Positions 1 through 7,411 of a stretch of DNA of 13,478 nucleotides are shown here, in pieces (positions within the stretch are counted from its first letter, which is position 1; each line of letters opens with the position of its first letter). Source of the DNA: Bacteroidales bacterium UBA932 (GTDB lineage Bacteria > Bacteroidota > Bacteroidia > Bacteroidales > UBA932); the NCBI GenBank assembly GCA_002293585.1, contig DBDM01000154.1, forward strand, positions 23,629-37,106, given 5' to 3'. A program made the translations under genes and the position numbers. Below the pieces are notes generated by a model, which worked only from the letters and a program-made list of their open reading frames with translations, had not been told where the DNA came from and made no database searches.

Positions 1-1138
1 TTACACCCGATTTCGCTGTCAACAGTACTTTTATCGTGTCATCATTATCAAGCAGGGGAGAATATTCTACTTGCCAGTAGCCATTGTTAATTTTCCGGAT
101 ACTGTGAGGCCGGGGGCCGTTCGTTAAGGTTAAATCCGCAATGGTATCGCAGTAAGAAGGCTGTAAGTCATCCATGTCTAAAAGCACATAATCGGCAATC
201 AGCGATTCACCGCGGCAGGGCATGTTGTCGCTGAGGGAAAATTCGGAAAGTCTTGCACGGACAGTCACGTTTCTTCTAGATTCTCCGTAGAAGGAGCCGG
301 AAAAAGACAGGCATTCGTTGGTATAACAAATCTGCACGTTATTGTAGTCGGCGTAGAACGTCTGGCCGGCCGGCGAGTTAACGGTTACTACGGGGCCAAC
401 GGGGGTGCCCCCGCCGGGTGTTGTATACCAGGTAACCTTACCGCCGCAGATTTTTCCTCCCTTTTCGCGGTTGCCGTAGATGTCAACAACGTCAAAGGAG
501 ATAAGGTTGTCCAGGTCGAACGGTACGCCCTGACATTGCACGTCGTTACCAATTACGTTGATAGCAGCACTGGTAGGGGTTATGTGTACCGTTACGGAGA
601 ATGACTTGGTTACAACGGGGCAGTTGACATGATTACGCACATTGGCGGTGTAGACATAAGTATCCGTAGTGCTTGTGGCATTGGTAGCGCTATAGTTGTT
701 GGTATAGGTGTTGCCGTCGTTGCACAGCCAGCCGATAATGGTATTGTTGTCGCCGTTACGTACTGTTGCGGTGAGCTGGACGGCGCTGCCGCTGCAAATC
801 GTCTGATCGGCCGGAATAGTGAAATCCGGGGTTTGGTACACGGTCAGCCTGAGGCTTTTTTGCTGGCGGGTGCCGGCGTTATCGGTGTAGTCGAGCGTGT
901 AGATGGTAGTAGCCGTAGGGTTTACACTGATATTATAGTTAGTGGAGGTGATGACCTGTCCGTTGGCGCTCCAACTGTGAAAGGTATGAAAAGATCCGTT
1001 AACCAGTGTGCTGAGCGTTTTGCTCTCGCCCTGACATATTTCGTCGTCATGCAATGTAACGGCATTTTGCGCCCGCACCGGAATACCCGCTGCAACGAGC
1101 AATAGAACAAGCATACACAGTCTCATAACCCGGATCAT
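1..1138 (-). CDS. Secreted Ig/PKD-like surface protein, N-terminal part (runs off left edge)
   Basis: The minus strand is open from 1138 to the left edge with no stop, giving about 379 residues of a longer protein. It starts MIRVMRLCMLVLLLVAAG and reaches VRAQ, a clear Sec signal peptide. A second in-frame ATG at 1126 is equally possible; the outer one is chosen because it sits about 25 nt after the predicted transcription start. The mature part contains at least two Ig/PKD-like beta-rich repeats, each beginning with a cysteine motif: EICQGES near residue 34 and TICSGSAVQL near residue 110. It is rich in Thr, Asn, Tyr and Val, as in large Bacteroidota surface or T9SS-exported proteins. The C-terminus is outside the window, so a sorting or gliding-motility-type domain cannot be checked. 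No enzymatic motif is seen. The gene is divergent from mqnE and has its own promoter. Exact function is unknown. Confidence 0.8.
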   Translation of the reverse strand, partial: MIRVMRLCMLVLLLVAAGIPVRAQNAVTLHDDEICQGESKTLSTLVNGSFHTFHSWSANGQVITSTNYNISVNPTATTIYTLDYTDNAGTRQQKSLRLTVYQTPDFTIPADQTICSGSAVQLTATVRNGDNNTIIGWLCNDGNTYTNNYSATNATSTTDTYVYTANVRNHVNCPVVTKSFSVTVHITPTSAAINVIGNDVQCQGVPFDLDNLISFDVVDIYGNREKGGKICGGKVTWYTTPGGGTPVGPVVTVNSPAGQTFYADYNNVQICYTNECLSFSGSFYGESRRNVTVRARLSEFSLSDNMPCRGESLIADYVLLDMDDLQPSYCDTIADLTLTNGPRPHSIRKINNGYWQVEYSPLLDNDDTIKVLLTAKSGV

Positions 1139-1168
1139 ACAAACCTTGTTTTAAATCGAAACATTATA

Positions 1169-1199
1169 CAAAGTTAAAAAAATATTCCGGATATTCAAA
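1169..1199 (-). promoter_or_regulatory. Bacteroidota-type promoter for the minus-strand surface protein gene
   Basis: Read on the minus strand, TTTG (1199-1196) is followed after 19 nt by TAACTTTG (1176-1169). This matches the Bacteroidota -33 TTTG and -7 TAnnTTTG pattern. Transcription would begin around 1162, leaving a 24 to 36-nt leader before the candidate ATG codons at 1138 and 1126. Confidence 0.7.
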
Positions 1200-1206
1200 T
1201 TTTTGG

Positions 1207-1214
1207 TATTTTTG
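1207..1214 (+). promoter_or_regulatory. Candidate -7 box for mqnE
   Basis: TATTTTTG fits TAnnTTTG and ends 10 nt before the mqnE ATG, which would give a very short leader. No good TTG is found 19-21 nt upstream, so this is weaker than the divergent promoter on the other strand. The two promoters share an AT-rich spacer of about 86 nt. Confidence 0.45.
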
Positions 1215-1224
1215 TCGAAAAATA

Positions 1225-2307
1225 ATGATTGATATAACCATAGGCCGACTATCTGAGAAAATCAACGCCGGCGGCCGGCTTTCCGCTGATGAGTTGTTAT
1301 ATTTGTACGACCACGGCAGCCTGTCGCTGCTGGCCTCCCTGGCCCATCAGCGCCGGGAGCGACTCAATGGCCGCAAGGTGTTTTTCAACCGTAATTTTCA
1401 TCTGGAGCCTACCAATATCTGCATCAACGATTGTGTGTTCTGTTCCTATCGCCGCAACGAAGGCGAAGAAGGAAGCTGGGACTATTCTCCGGAGGAGTTG
1501 ATGGAGCAGTGCAGGGCCTACGTGGGCGCGAACATCACCGAAGTGCACATTGTGGGCGGGGTTCATCCCTCACGTGATGTGTATTATTATGCCGCTTTAC
1601 TGCAAGGGGTAAAAAAAATATTGCCCCATGTGCACATTAAAGCATTTACAGCCATAGAGTTAGATTATATGATCCGAAAGGCCGGACTGTCGTTGGAAGA
1701 GGGATTGGCATTGCTCCGGCAAAACGGTCTTGACGCCGTTCCGGGCGGTGGCGCCGAAATATTGGATGATGATATCCGCCGGCAATTATGCCCGAAGAAA
1801 GGGCCGTCCGCTACCTGGCTGAAAGTGCACGAAGCGGCACACCGCTCAGGCCTCCGCACCAACGCCACCATGCTGTTCGGCCATATCGAAACAAGGCGGC
1901 ACCGCATACGGCACCTGCTGCTTCTGCGCGATCTGCAAGACGCCACCGGCGGTTTCGACGCTTTCATCCCCTTGAAATACAAGTCGCGCCACAATGAATT
2001 GGGCGGCATCGGCGAAGTGTCCGGCATGGAAGTCTTGCGCACCATGGCGATCAGCCGGCTGGCGCTGGATAATATCCCGCACATCAAAGCTTACTGGCCG
2101 ATGCTGGGTAAGGGGCTTATGCAACTGTCGCTGCTGTTCGGCGCCGACGATATTGACGGCACGATCAACGATTCTACTAAAATATACAGCATGGCCGGCG
2201 CCGAGGACACCCATCCCGTGTTTACCGATGCGGAACTCTCCCGTTTGGTGGGCGATGCCGGATTTATTCCCGTAGAACGTAACACTTTTTATGAAGAACT
2301 TTTATAA
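1225..2307 (+). CDS. mqnE: Aminofutalosine synthase MqnE (radical SAM, menaquinone biosynthesis)
   Basis: This 360-residue protein is a cytosolic radical S-adenosylmethionine enzyme. MqnE joins 3-[(1-carboxyvinyl)oxy]benzoate to a SAM-derived adenosyl radical to make aminofutalosine in the futalosine route to menaquinone. The [4Fe-4S]-binding CX3CX2C motif is visible at C66, C70 and C73, inside EPTNICINDCVFCSYRR. HIVGGVHPS (108-116), PGGGAEI (173-179), NATMLFGHIE (213-222) and the late DDIDGTIND and STKIYSMAGAEE-like segments follow the order seen in MqnE rather than in its paralogue MqnC. The length is normal for the family and the protein appears complete. The other futalosine genes (mqnA, C, D) are not in the window, so the gene stands alone between a divergent surface-protein gene and the PASTA operon. 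The start is supported by a TAnnTTTG box just upstream. Confidence 0.93.
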   Translation: MIDITIGRLSEKINAGGRLSADELLYLYDHGSLSLLASLAHQRRERLNGRKVFFNRNFHLEPTNICINDCVFCSYRRNEGEEGSWDYSPEELMEQCRAYVGANITEVHIVGGVHPSRDVYYYAALLQGVKKILPHVHIKAFTAIELDYMIRKAGLSLEEGLALLRQNGLDAVPGGGAEILDDDIRRQLCPKKGPSATWLKVHEAAHRSGLRTNATMLFGHIETRRHRIRHLLLLRDLQDATGGFDAFIPLKYKSRHNELGGIGEVSGMEVLRTMAISRLALDNIPHIKAYWPMLGKGLMQLSLLFGADDIDGTINDSTKIYSMAGAEDTHPVFTDAELSRLVGDAGFIPVERNTFYEELL

Positions 2308-2347
2308 TTAGCACATTAACACATTTGCATATTTGCACATTAATATG
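2308..2347 (+). repeat. Intergenic tandem array with 8-bp period (TTAGCACA-like)
   Basis: Directly after the mqnE stop codon there are five consecutive octamers: TTAGCACA, TTAACACA, TTTGCATA, TTTGCACA and TTAATATG. The phase is exact while individual bases vary. The -33 TTTG of the next promoter is the start of the third unit. Similar TTAGCACATT-type spacers are, from memory, frequent between genes in Bacteroidota. Their function is not known to me. Confidence 0.7.
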
Positions 2348-2355
2348 TAACTTTG
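2324..2355 (+). promoter_or_regulatory. Promoter of the PASTA-T9SS-rluD-ddl operon
   Basis: TTTG (2324-2327), a 20-nt spacer and TAACTTTG (2348-2355) match the Bacteroidota -33/-7 consensus well. Transcription would start about 2362, some 15 nt before the PASTA gene ATG. No further good TAnnTTTG promoter is seen before rluD or ddl, so this one probably drives the set. Confidence 0.7.
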
Positions 2356-2376
2356 TAAGTTAAACGAAAGTGTTTT

Positions 2377-3189
2377 ATGCCGGAATTAAAAGATACGAAA
2401 AACCGATGGATAATTTTTTATCGTAAACATCCCTACCTGAGTAATCTGTTAGTGGCGGCCGTGTGCTTCTTACTGTTCCTGGGCATTGTGAGCCTCTCCC
2501 TGTCGGCGTTTACCCGTCACGGGCAGTCGCGCCCCGTCCCTGATTTTACGGGCTTGAGCTTAGCCGAAGCGAATGCCGTGGCCGGCGAGCATGAACTGGA
2601 ATTAATAATCACCGATTCGGTGTTTGTAAATACACGTTATCACGGCACAGTATTCCGGCAAATTCCGCAGCCCGGCGCCAACGTGAAAAAAGGCCGGCGC
2701 ATATTCGTTGTGATCAATTCTATGCAGCCGCGCATGGTGGCCGTACCTAATGTGGTAGGTTATTCGTTGCGCCAGGCGAAAACCGTACTCACGGCCTCCG
2801 CACTGCACGTAGGCCGGCTTAACTATGTAAATGACATGGCGACCAACAATGTGTTGGGACAAAAATACAGAGGCCGGAGCATTGCTCCCGAAACATTGGT
2901 GCCCGCCGACAGCGACATCGACCTTGAAATAGGAAAAAGCAATTGGAACGAAGGAACATTGGCGCCTTTGTTGATAGGCCACACACTGGTGCAAGCCAAA
3001 GATATGCTGGCCGAATCGTCATTAAATACAGGCCTTGTGCGGTTCGACCAAACAGTAAAGAATTATAGCGACAGCCTTTTGGCGAAAGTATACAGACAAT
3101 CACCCGAAGTGTCGGAAACCGAAGTGCTTCAATTGGGCGCTTCGGTGAACCTTTGGTTAACTATAGATGAAACGAAGTTGGATAAATAA
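2377..3189 (+). CDS. Membrane-anchored protein with three PASTA domains
   Basis: This 270-residue protein has a short basic cytoplasmic N-terminus, one transmembrane segment at about 20-45 (LSNLLVAAVCFLLFLGIVSL), and an exported part made almost entirely of three PASTA domains at about 53-115, 121-186 and 195-264. Each begins with a P-x-x-x-G-type motif (PVPDFTGLS, AVPNVVGYS, LAPLLIGHT). PASTA domains in other families bind muropeptide or beta-lactam-like ligands, but here there is no kinase or penicillin-binding domain, so a sensor or scaffold role in the periplasm is inference. The gene is first in an operon that also encodes Ddl, which makes the D-Ala-D-Ala end of peptidoglycan stems. Grouping of a kinase-less PASTA protein with rluD and ddl is a recurring Bacteroidota arrangement as I know it. 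Only 3 nt separate it from the next gene. Confidence 0.88.
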   Translation: MPELKDTKNRWIIFYRKHPYLSNLLVAAVCFLLFLGIVSLSLSAFTRHGQSRPVPDFTGLSLAEANAVAGEHELELIITDSVFVNTRYHGTVFRQIPQPGANVKKGRRIFVVINSMQPRMVAVPNVVGYSLRQAKTVLTASALHVGRLNYVNDMATNNVLGQKYRGRSIAPETLVPADSDIDLEIGKSNWNEGTLAPLLIGHTLVQAKDMLAESSLNTGLVRFDQTVKNYSDSLLAKVYRQSPEVSETEVLQLGASVNLWLTIDETKLDK

Positions 3190-3192
3190 TTC

Positions 3193-5202
3193 ATGAGTAC
3201 AGGGCGAAAATATATGATGCTTATGCTGGCGGGAATGCTTTCCCTGCTGCCGGCGGTTGCCCAGGAGCGCCTGACAGGCTTGGAAGAAAACCCCCTGGCC
3301 CGTCCGCAACCCCGCACCCGCGTGCAGTACGGACCGCACAACGCGTCCGGCACGCTATCCCTGCCTTTCGTAGACAATTTTGTGCCCGCAAATCCGTGGC
3401 CCGATGTGAACCTGTGGACCACCAACGGCGCGTATGTCAATACGCAATACGCAATCAATATGCCTGTGGCGGGCGTGGCGACGCTGGATGCGCTCGGCGC
3501 TAACGGACGCTTACATCCCTGGCTGGCCGCAGCAACCTACAGCGGCGGACTTGCTCCGGCCGATACGCTGACATCCTTGCCGGTCGACCTTTCTTCCGCC
3601 GGGAATGTAGTGCTGAGCTTCTTCTATCAGGCCGGCGGATTGGGCGATATGCCCGACTTGAACGATTCGCTTAAACTCGAATTTTATTCTCCCACCGACG
3701 GTAAATGGACTACCGTGTGGAGCGCTTCGGTCGATGTGACCGGCAATTCTATAGAGGAAATTAATCTCGGCGATACCCTGAAGCATACGTTGACCTCGTT
3801 AAATGCGGAATTTGTCTACGCTGCCGTAGCCGTTGACTCCATTCAATGGCTGCAGTCCGGTTTTCAGTTCCGTTTCCGCAACCTCGTATCGCTCACGGTA
3901 AATATCGACGTGCCGGGGCGTGCTAATAATGCCGATTGCTGGCACCTGAATTTTGTCTACCTTAATTCTGCCAGGGATATTACCGACACGAAATTGCCCG
4001 ACGTGGGCATTGCAGTACCGCAAGGCCCCTTAACCATTAACTATACATCTATTCCGGCCTACCATCTCGAAGTGCCTACCGCGCGGGCAGGTCTGTTTAC
4101 CGACTCAGTGGCCATCACCTACCGTAACTTGGGATGGGGCATCAGGAACGTTACCCGCCGTATCTCTATCGAACCGATCTACGGAAGCACCGCAGGATTA
4201 CTCACCTTCTCCGGAGGTTCCGAAAATATTTATGACGACTCGACACAAACACGTGTTTACGAAATACCGCCTTATGATTATACACCCGCTTCCGGCGCCG
4301 ATGAGGTGGCTTTTAAAATAAGCAGTTACCTCGTGATCGATGCGGAAAACACCCCTTTGCGCAACGCCTTGCGGAAAAACGATACTACCGCCTACATACA
4401 GCGTTTCAGCGATTATTATGCCTATGACGACGGCTCGGCGGAAAATGGCTACGGCCTCTTTGGTTATGGTACCGCTAACGGCCGCGTGGCAACGGAGTTC
4501 CGGGCGCTTCGCGACGACTCGTTGCGGGGCGTGTATTTATACTTCAACTTGGCTAAAGACAGCGCGAACATCCGGCCCGTCAAACTCGCCGTGTGGAATG
4601 ATAACGACGGACTGCCCGGTACATTGATCTATTCGCAGGAAGCCGTACGGCCTGTGCTGCGCGACAGCCTGAACGCCTACGTGGCTTACAAGTTCAACAA
4701 GCCGGTGTACATCAATCGCGGACAGCGGTTTTATGTAGGATGGATACAAACGGCGGAAGCCTTTTTGAACATAGGCTTTGACGTTAACCGTCCGGGCAGG
4801 GCAAGAAACTTTTATGCCCTGGACGGCTTTGGCAATTGGTACCCGTCGGACTACGACGGTTCGCTGATGATACGTCCCATCTTCTGCCGTCCCGGCAACT
4901 TCCCCGGCGACTTTGTGCCGCCGCCCGTGCCGGCTGCTGTAGCAACGGAAGATAATTACCTGCTTTACCCTAATCCCGCCTCGGACATAGTGTCTATCCG
5001 GAACCTGACGGCCGAGGAACAAATGCTTCCGGCCCTTCGCCAACAAGTGGAGATCTATGACCTGCGCGGACAACTATTGCACGTATATAATACGCCGGAT
5101 AAGGAATTTCCCGTGGGCGACCTTGCTGCAGGCATATACATAGTGAGGATTATTGAAGATAATATAGTAAAAACCTCCCGTAAAATAATTATTGCCCGAT
5201 GA
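3193..5202 (+). CDS. T9SS-secreted protein with type A C-terminal sorting domain
   Basis: The 669-residue product begins with a signal peptide (hydrophobic core about residues 8-20, cleavage near AVAQ at 21-24). It ends in a classic T9SS type A sorting domain at about 588-669: YLLYPNPASD, then VEIYDLRGQLL, then LAAGIYIVRI and a short basic tail. Such proteins cross the outer membrane through the PorSS/T9SS machinery and are released or attached to the cell surface. The middle is rich in aromatic, Asp, Asn and Thr residues, with beta-sandwich-like character and repeated Asp-rich loops (DDGSAENGYG near 412, WNDNDGLPG near 466). I recognise no catalytic family. Its stop codon overlaps the rluD start by 4 nt (ATGA), so translation of the two is probably coupled. 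This is odd for a surface protein and a housekeeping enzyme. Function unknown; secretion route well supported. Confidence 0.9.
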   Translation: MSTGRKYMMLMLAGMLSLLPAVAQERLTGLEENPLARPQPRTRVQYGPHNASGTLSLPFVDNFVPANPWPDVNLWTTNGAYVNTQYAINMPVAGVATLDALGANGRLHPWLAAATYSGGLAPADTLTSLPVDLSSAGNVVLSFFYQAGGLGDMPDLNDSLKLEFYSPTDGKWTTVWSASVDVTGNSIEEINLGDTLKHTLTSLNAEFVYAAVAVDSIQWLQSGFQFRFRNLVSLTVNIDVPGRANNADCWHLNFVYLNSARDITDTKLPDVGIAVPQGPLTINYTSIPAYHLEVPTARAGLFTDSVAITYRNLGWGIRNVTRRISIEPIYGSTAGLLTFSGGSENIYDDSTQTRVYEIPPYDYTPASGADEVAFKISSYLVIDAENTPLRNALRKNDTTAYIQRFSDYYAYDDGSAENGYGLFGYGTANGRVATEFRALRDDSLRGVYLYFNLAKDSANIRPVKLAVWNDNDGLPGTLIYSQEAVRPVLRDSLNAYVAYKFNKPVYINRGQRFYVGWIQTAEAFLNIGFDVNRPGRARNFYALDGFGNWYPSDYDGSLMIRPIFCRPGNFPGDFVPPPVPAAVATEDNYLLYPNPASDIVSIRNLTAEEQMLPALRQQVEIYDLRGQLLHVYNTPDKEFPVGDLAAGIYIVRIIEDNIVKTSRKIIIAR

Positions 5203-6260
5203 TGAATAGTGCAAAAGAATGGCTGAACAGCGACGATTTCGATGACGATGATGACTTAGAGGATCTCGAAGGCCAGCCTATGTTTGAACACTACCGTTTT
5301 AAGGTAGACAAAGGGCAATCCGCCATGCGACTCGACCGTTATCTCGTATCGCGGATGGAAGACACCTCGCGCAGCCGCATACAGCATGCCGCCTCTTCGG
5401 ATTACATACTGGTCAACGGATTGGTAGAACGGTCGAACTACATGATCAAGCCGCTCGACGAGATCAGCATCGTGCTTCCCTACGTCCGCCGCGGCCTGGA
5501 AATACTTGCCGAAGACATTCCCATTGATGTGGCCTACGAAGACGATTACCTGATGGTGGTGAACAAACCTGCGGGACTGGTAGTGCACCCGGGGCACGGT
5601 AATTATACGGGAACGCTGATGAACGCACTGAAATTTTACCTGCAGGATAAACCGGAGCAGGAAGCTATCTTAGCGCACCGTATTGATAAAAATACTTCGG
5701 GACTTCTCTTAGTGGGAAAAACCTATGATGTGCACGCCGCATTGGCCAAGCAATTTTTTGACCATACCACTAAACGCATCTATGTGGCATTGGTGTGGGG
5801 CAATATGAAAGAGGAAGAAGGAACCGTGGATGCACCGCTGGGGCGCGACCCGAAAGACCGGCTTTGCTTTACCGTAGTGCCCGAAGAAAAAGGCGGAAAA
5901 CGGGCCATTACACATTACAAAGTAATAGAACGCTTCGGCTATGTTACACTCATCGAATGCCGGCTGGAGACAGGGCGCACGCACCAGATACGTGTGCACA
6001 TGGACCACCTGGGACACCCCTTGTTCAACGACGACCGTTACGGCGGAAATAAAATATTGAAAGGTATTGCCTTCTCAAAATATCGCCGCTTTGTCGATAA
6101 TTGTTTTTCTATCATGCCTCGTCACGCGCTGCACGCACGGCTGCTGGGATTCGTGCATCCGATGACCAATGAAGAATTGATATTTGAACAAAGCCTGCCC
6201 CAGGATTTCGCCCGCGTGGTGGAAAAATGGCGCGCCTACACGGGAGAGAAAGAAGAATAA
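5199..6260 (+). CDS. rluD: RluA-family 23S rRNA pseudouridine synthase (RluD-like)
   Basis: The 353-residue protein carries an S4 RNA-binding domain at about 42-95 (MRLDRYLVSRM...DYILVNGLVE) and an RluA-type catalytic domain from about 108 on. The catalytic loop AHRIDKNTSGLLLVGK (159-174) contains the HRxDxxTSG signature with the nucleophile Asp163. NKPAGLVVHPG (122-132) and ETGRTHQIRVHM are also present. RluD isomerises uridines in helix 69 of 23S rRNA; the exact target here is inferred from family and context. An acidic stretch (residues 11-24, DDFDDDDDLEDLEG) precedes the S4 domain, an N-terminal extension not found in the E. coli enzyme. The start could be the ATG at 5199 (4-nt overlap with the previous stop) or the immediately following ATG at 5202. 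It lies in the PASTA-ddl operon. Confidence 0.92.
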   Translation: MMNSAKEWLNSDDFDDDDDLEDLEGQPMFEHYRFKVDKGQSAMRLDRYLVSRMEDTSRSRIQHAASSDYILVNGLVERSNYMIKPLDEISIVLPYVRRGLEILAEDIPIDVAYEDDYLMVVNKPAGLVVHPGHGNYTGTLMNALKFYLQDKPEQEAILAHRIDKNTSGLLLVGKTYDVHAALAKQFFDHTTKRIYVALVWGNMKEEEGTVDAPLGRDPKDRLCFTVVPEEKGGKRAITHYKVIERFGYVTLIECRLETGRTHQIRVHMDHLGHPLFNDDRYGGNKILKGIAFSKYRRFVDNCFSIMPRHALHARLLGFVHPMTNEELIFEQSLPQDFARVVEKWRAYTGEKEE

Positions 6261-6282
6261 ACAGTAAGCAGTAAATATATTC

Positions 6283-6306
6283 TTAGTTACTTAATCACTT
6301 AGAAAA
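6283..6306 (+). repeat. Short intergenic array with 8-bp period (TTAGTTAC-like)
   Basis: In the 45-nt spacer between rluD and ddl, TTAGTTAC, TTAATCAC and TTAGAAAA follow each other at an exact 8-nt period and lead into the ddl start codon. This resembles the array after mqnE in period and in the leading TTA, but has a different core. It may serve as spacer or translation-initiation context; no promoter is seen here. Confidence 0.5.
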
Positions 6307-7289
6307 TGAAAAAAAACATTGCGGTAATGTATGGCGGAAACTCCTCGGAGTTTGAAGTGTCGGTAAATAGCGGGCGGCAGGTAAGCGCCAACATCGACAA
6401 ATCGCGCTATAATGTATATGAAATATTGGTTTTAGGCTCAAGCTGGGCGGTACAGCTCAATGAAGGGCCGACGATTGAAGTCGATAAATCCGATTTCAGT
6501 TTCACGCCACATCATGGCGAAAAAGTGAAATTCGACTGTGCGTTCATCGTGATTCACGGCACGCCGGGCGAAGACGGATTGCTGCAATCCTATTTCGAAA
6601 TGCTGCATGTTCCGTATACCTCCTGCAATGCTTTTGTGTCTACACTGACCTTCAACAAATATGCTACCAAATGTTTCCTGCGCGATACCGGCGTGAAAAT
6701 GGCGAAGGAAATATATATCCGCAAAGGCGACAACATAGACCCCGCCGCGCTGGTGAAAGAACTTGGCTTGCCTTTGTTCATCAAGCCCAACGCCAGCGGC
6801 AGCAGTTGCGGCGTGAGCAAAGTAAAAGAAGAGAAAGAAGTGAAAAAAGCGCTGGAAGCCGCCTTTACCGAGGGCGACACAGTGCTGGCCGAGGCTTTTG
6901 TTCCGGGACGGGAATTGCAGCAGGGCGTTTTTAAAACAGCGAAAAAATCCTTTGAACTGCCCATCACGGAAATCATAACCGAGCGGGAGTTTTTTGACTA
7001 CGATGCCAAATACAACGGGCTGAGCCAAGAAATTACGCCGGCCGACACCACGCCGGAACTGGCGCAGCGCATTACCCGCCAGTCATCACAAATCTACGAC
7101 CGGCTGGGTTGCCGCGGTATTGTACGCATTGACTACATCGTCAGCAATGATGATATTTATTTTCTTGAGATCAACACTGTGCCGGGCATGAGCGAGGCCA
7201 GCATCGTACCCCAGCAATTGCACGCCATTGGCCTGTCCCTCCCCGAAGCTTTTACACTATTGATCGAAGATTCTTTAACCCAAAAATAA
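6306..7289 (+). CDS. ddl: D-alanine--D-alanine ligase
   Basis: The 327-residue enzyme is a complete ATP-grasp ligase that makes D-Ala-D-Ala in the cytoplasm for peptidoglycan precursors. Visible landmarks are the N-terminal GGNSSEFEVSVNSG (10-23) with the conserved Glu17, HGTPGEDG (84-91), the ATP-binding KPNASGSSCGVSK (160-172), the omega-loop segment FFDYDAKY (229-236), and the metal-binding end RIDYIVSNDDIYFLEINTVPG (274-294) with Glu288 and Asn290. The Tyr that closes DYDAKY favours D-Ala as second substrate rather than D-lactate, so there is no sign of a Van-type depsipeptide ligase. It is the last gene of the PASTA operon and lacks an obvious promoter of its own. The downstream side borders the AT-rich patch that starts near 7382. 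Confidence 0.95.
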   Translation: MKKNIAVMYGGNSSEFEVSVNSGRQVSANIDKSRYNVYEILVLGSSWAVQLNEGPTIEVDKSDFSFTPHHGEKVKFDCAFIVIHGTPGEDGLLQSYFEMLHVPYTSCNAFVSTLTFNKYATKCFLRDTGVKMAKEIYIRKGDNIDPAALVKELGLPLFIKPNASGSSCGVSKVKEEKEVKKALEAAFTEGDTVLAEAFVPGRELQQGVFKTAKKSFELPITEIITEREFFDYDAKYNGLSQEITPADTTPELAQRITRQSSQIYDRLGCRGIVRIDYIVSNDDIYFLEINTVPGMSEASIVPQQLHAIGLSLPEAFTLLIEDSLTQK

Positions 7290-7294
7290 AATAT

Positions 7295-7381
7295 CCCGGC
7301 GCCGACAACTCCGGCGAAGACAAGCCACATTTCGTCACCTTCATGATCCGCCGCACCGAAATAGAACCAGAATTGAATTAG
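7295..7381 (+). pseudogene. Possible C-terminal scrap of a lost gene after ddl
   Basis: In the frame +1 relative to ddl, codons from 7295 read PGADNSGEDKPHFVTFMIRR and then TEIEPELN before TAG at 7379-7381. The composition is charged and protein-like, and the sequence is GC-richer than what follows. There is no plausible start except a late ATG at 7343, and no ribosome-binding context. It could be the tail of a gene whose body was replaced, or chance coding potential in a spacer. I cannot assign a family. Confidence 0.25.
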
Positions 7382-7411
7382 GGTATATATGTTACAGGGA
7401 AGATTTGTACT

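Noticed and set aside
629..1105. Plus-strand frame of 158 codons (MITHIGGVDISIRSACGIGS...)
   Set aside because: It is antisense to the minus-strand Ig/PKD-like protein, which has a signal peptide, promoter and coherent domains. The plus frame is low-complexity Val/Gly/Ala-rich.
7400..7407. AAGATTTG as -7 box for the AlbA_2 gene
   Set aside because: One mismatch to TAnnTTTG, only 4 nt before the ATG, and the nearest TTG is about 24 nt away. Too weak to list as a promoter.
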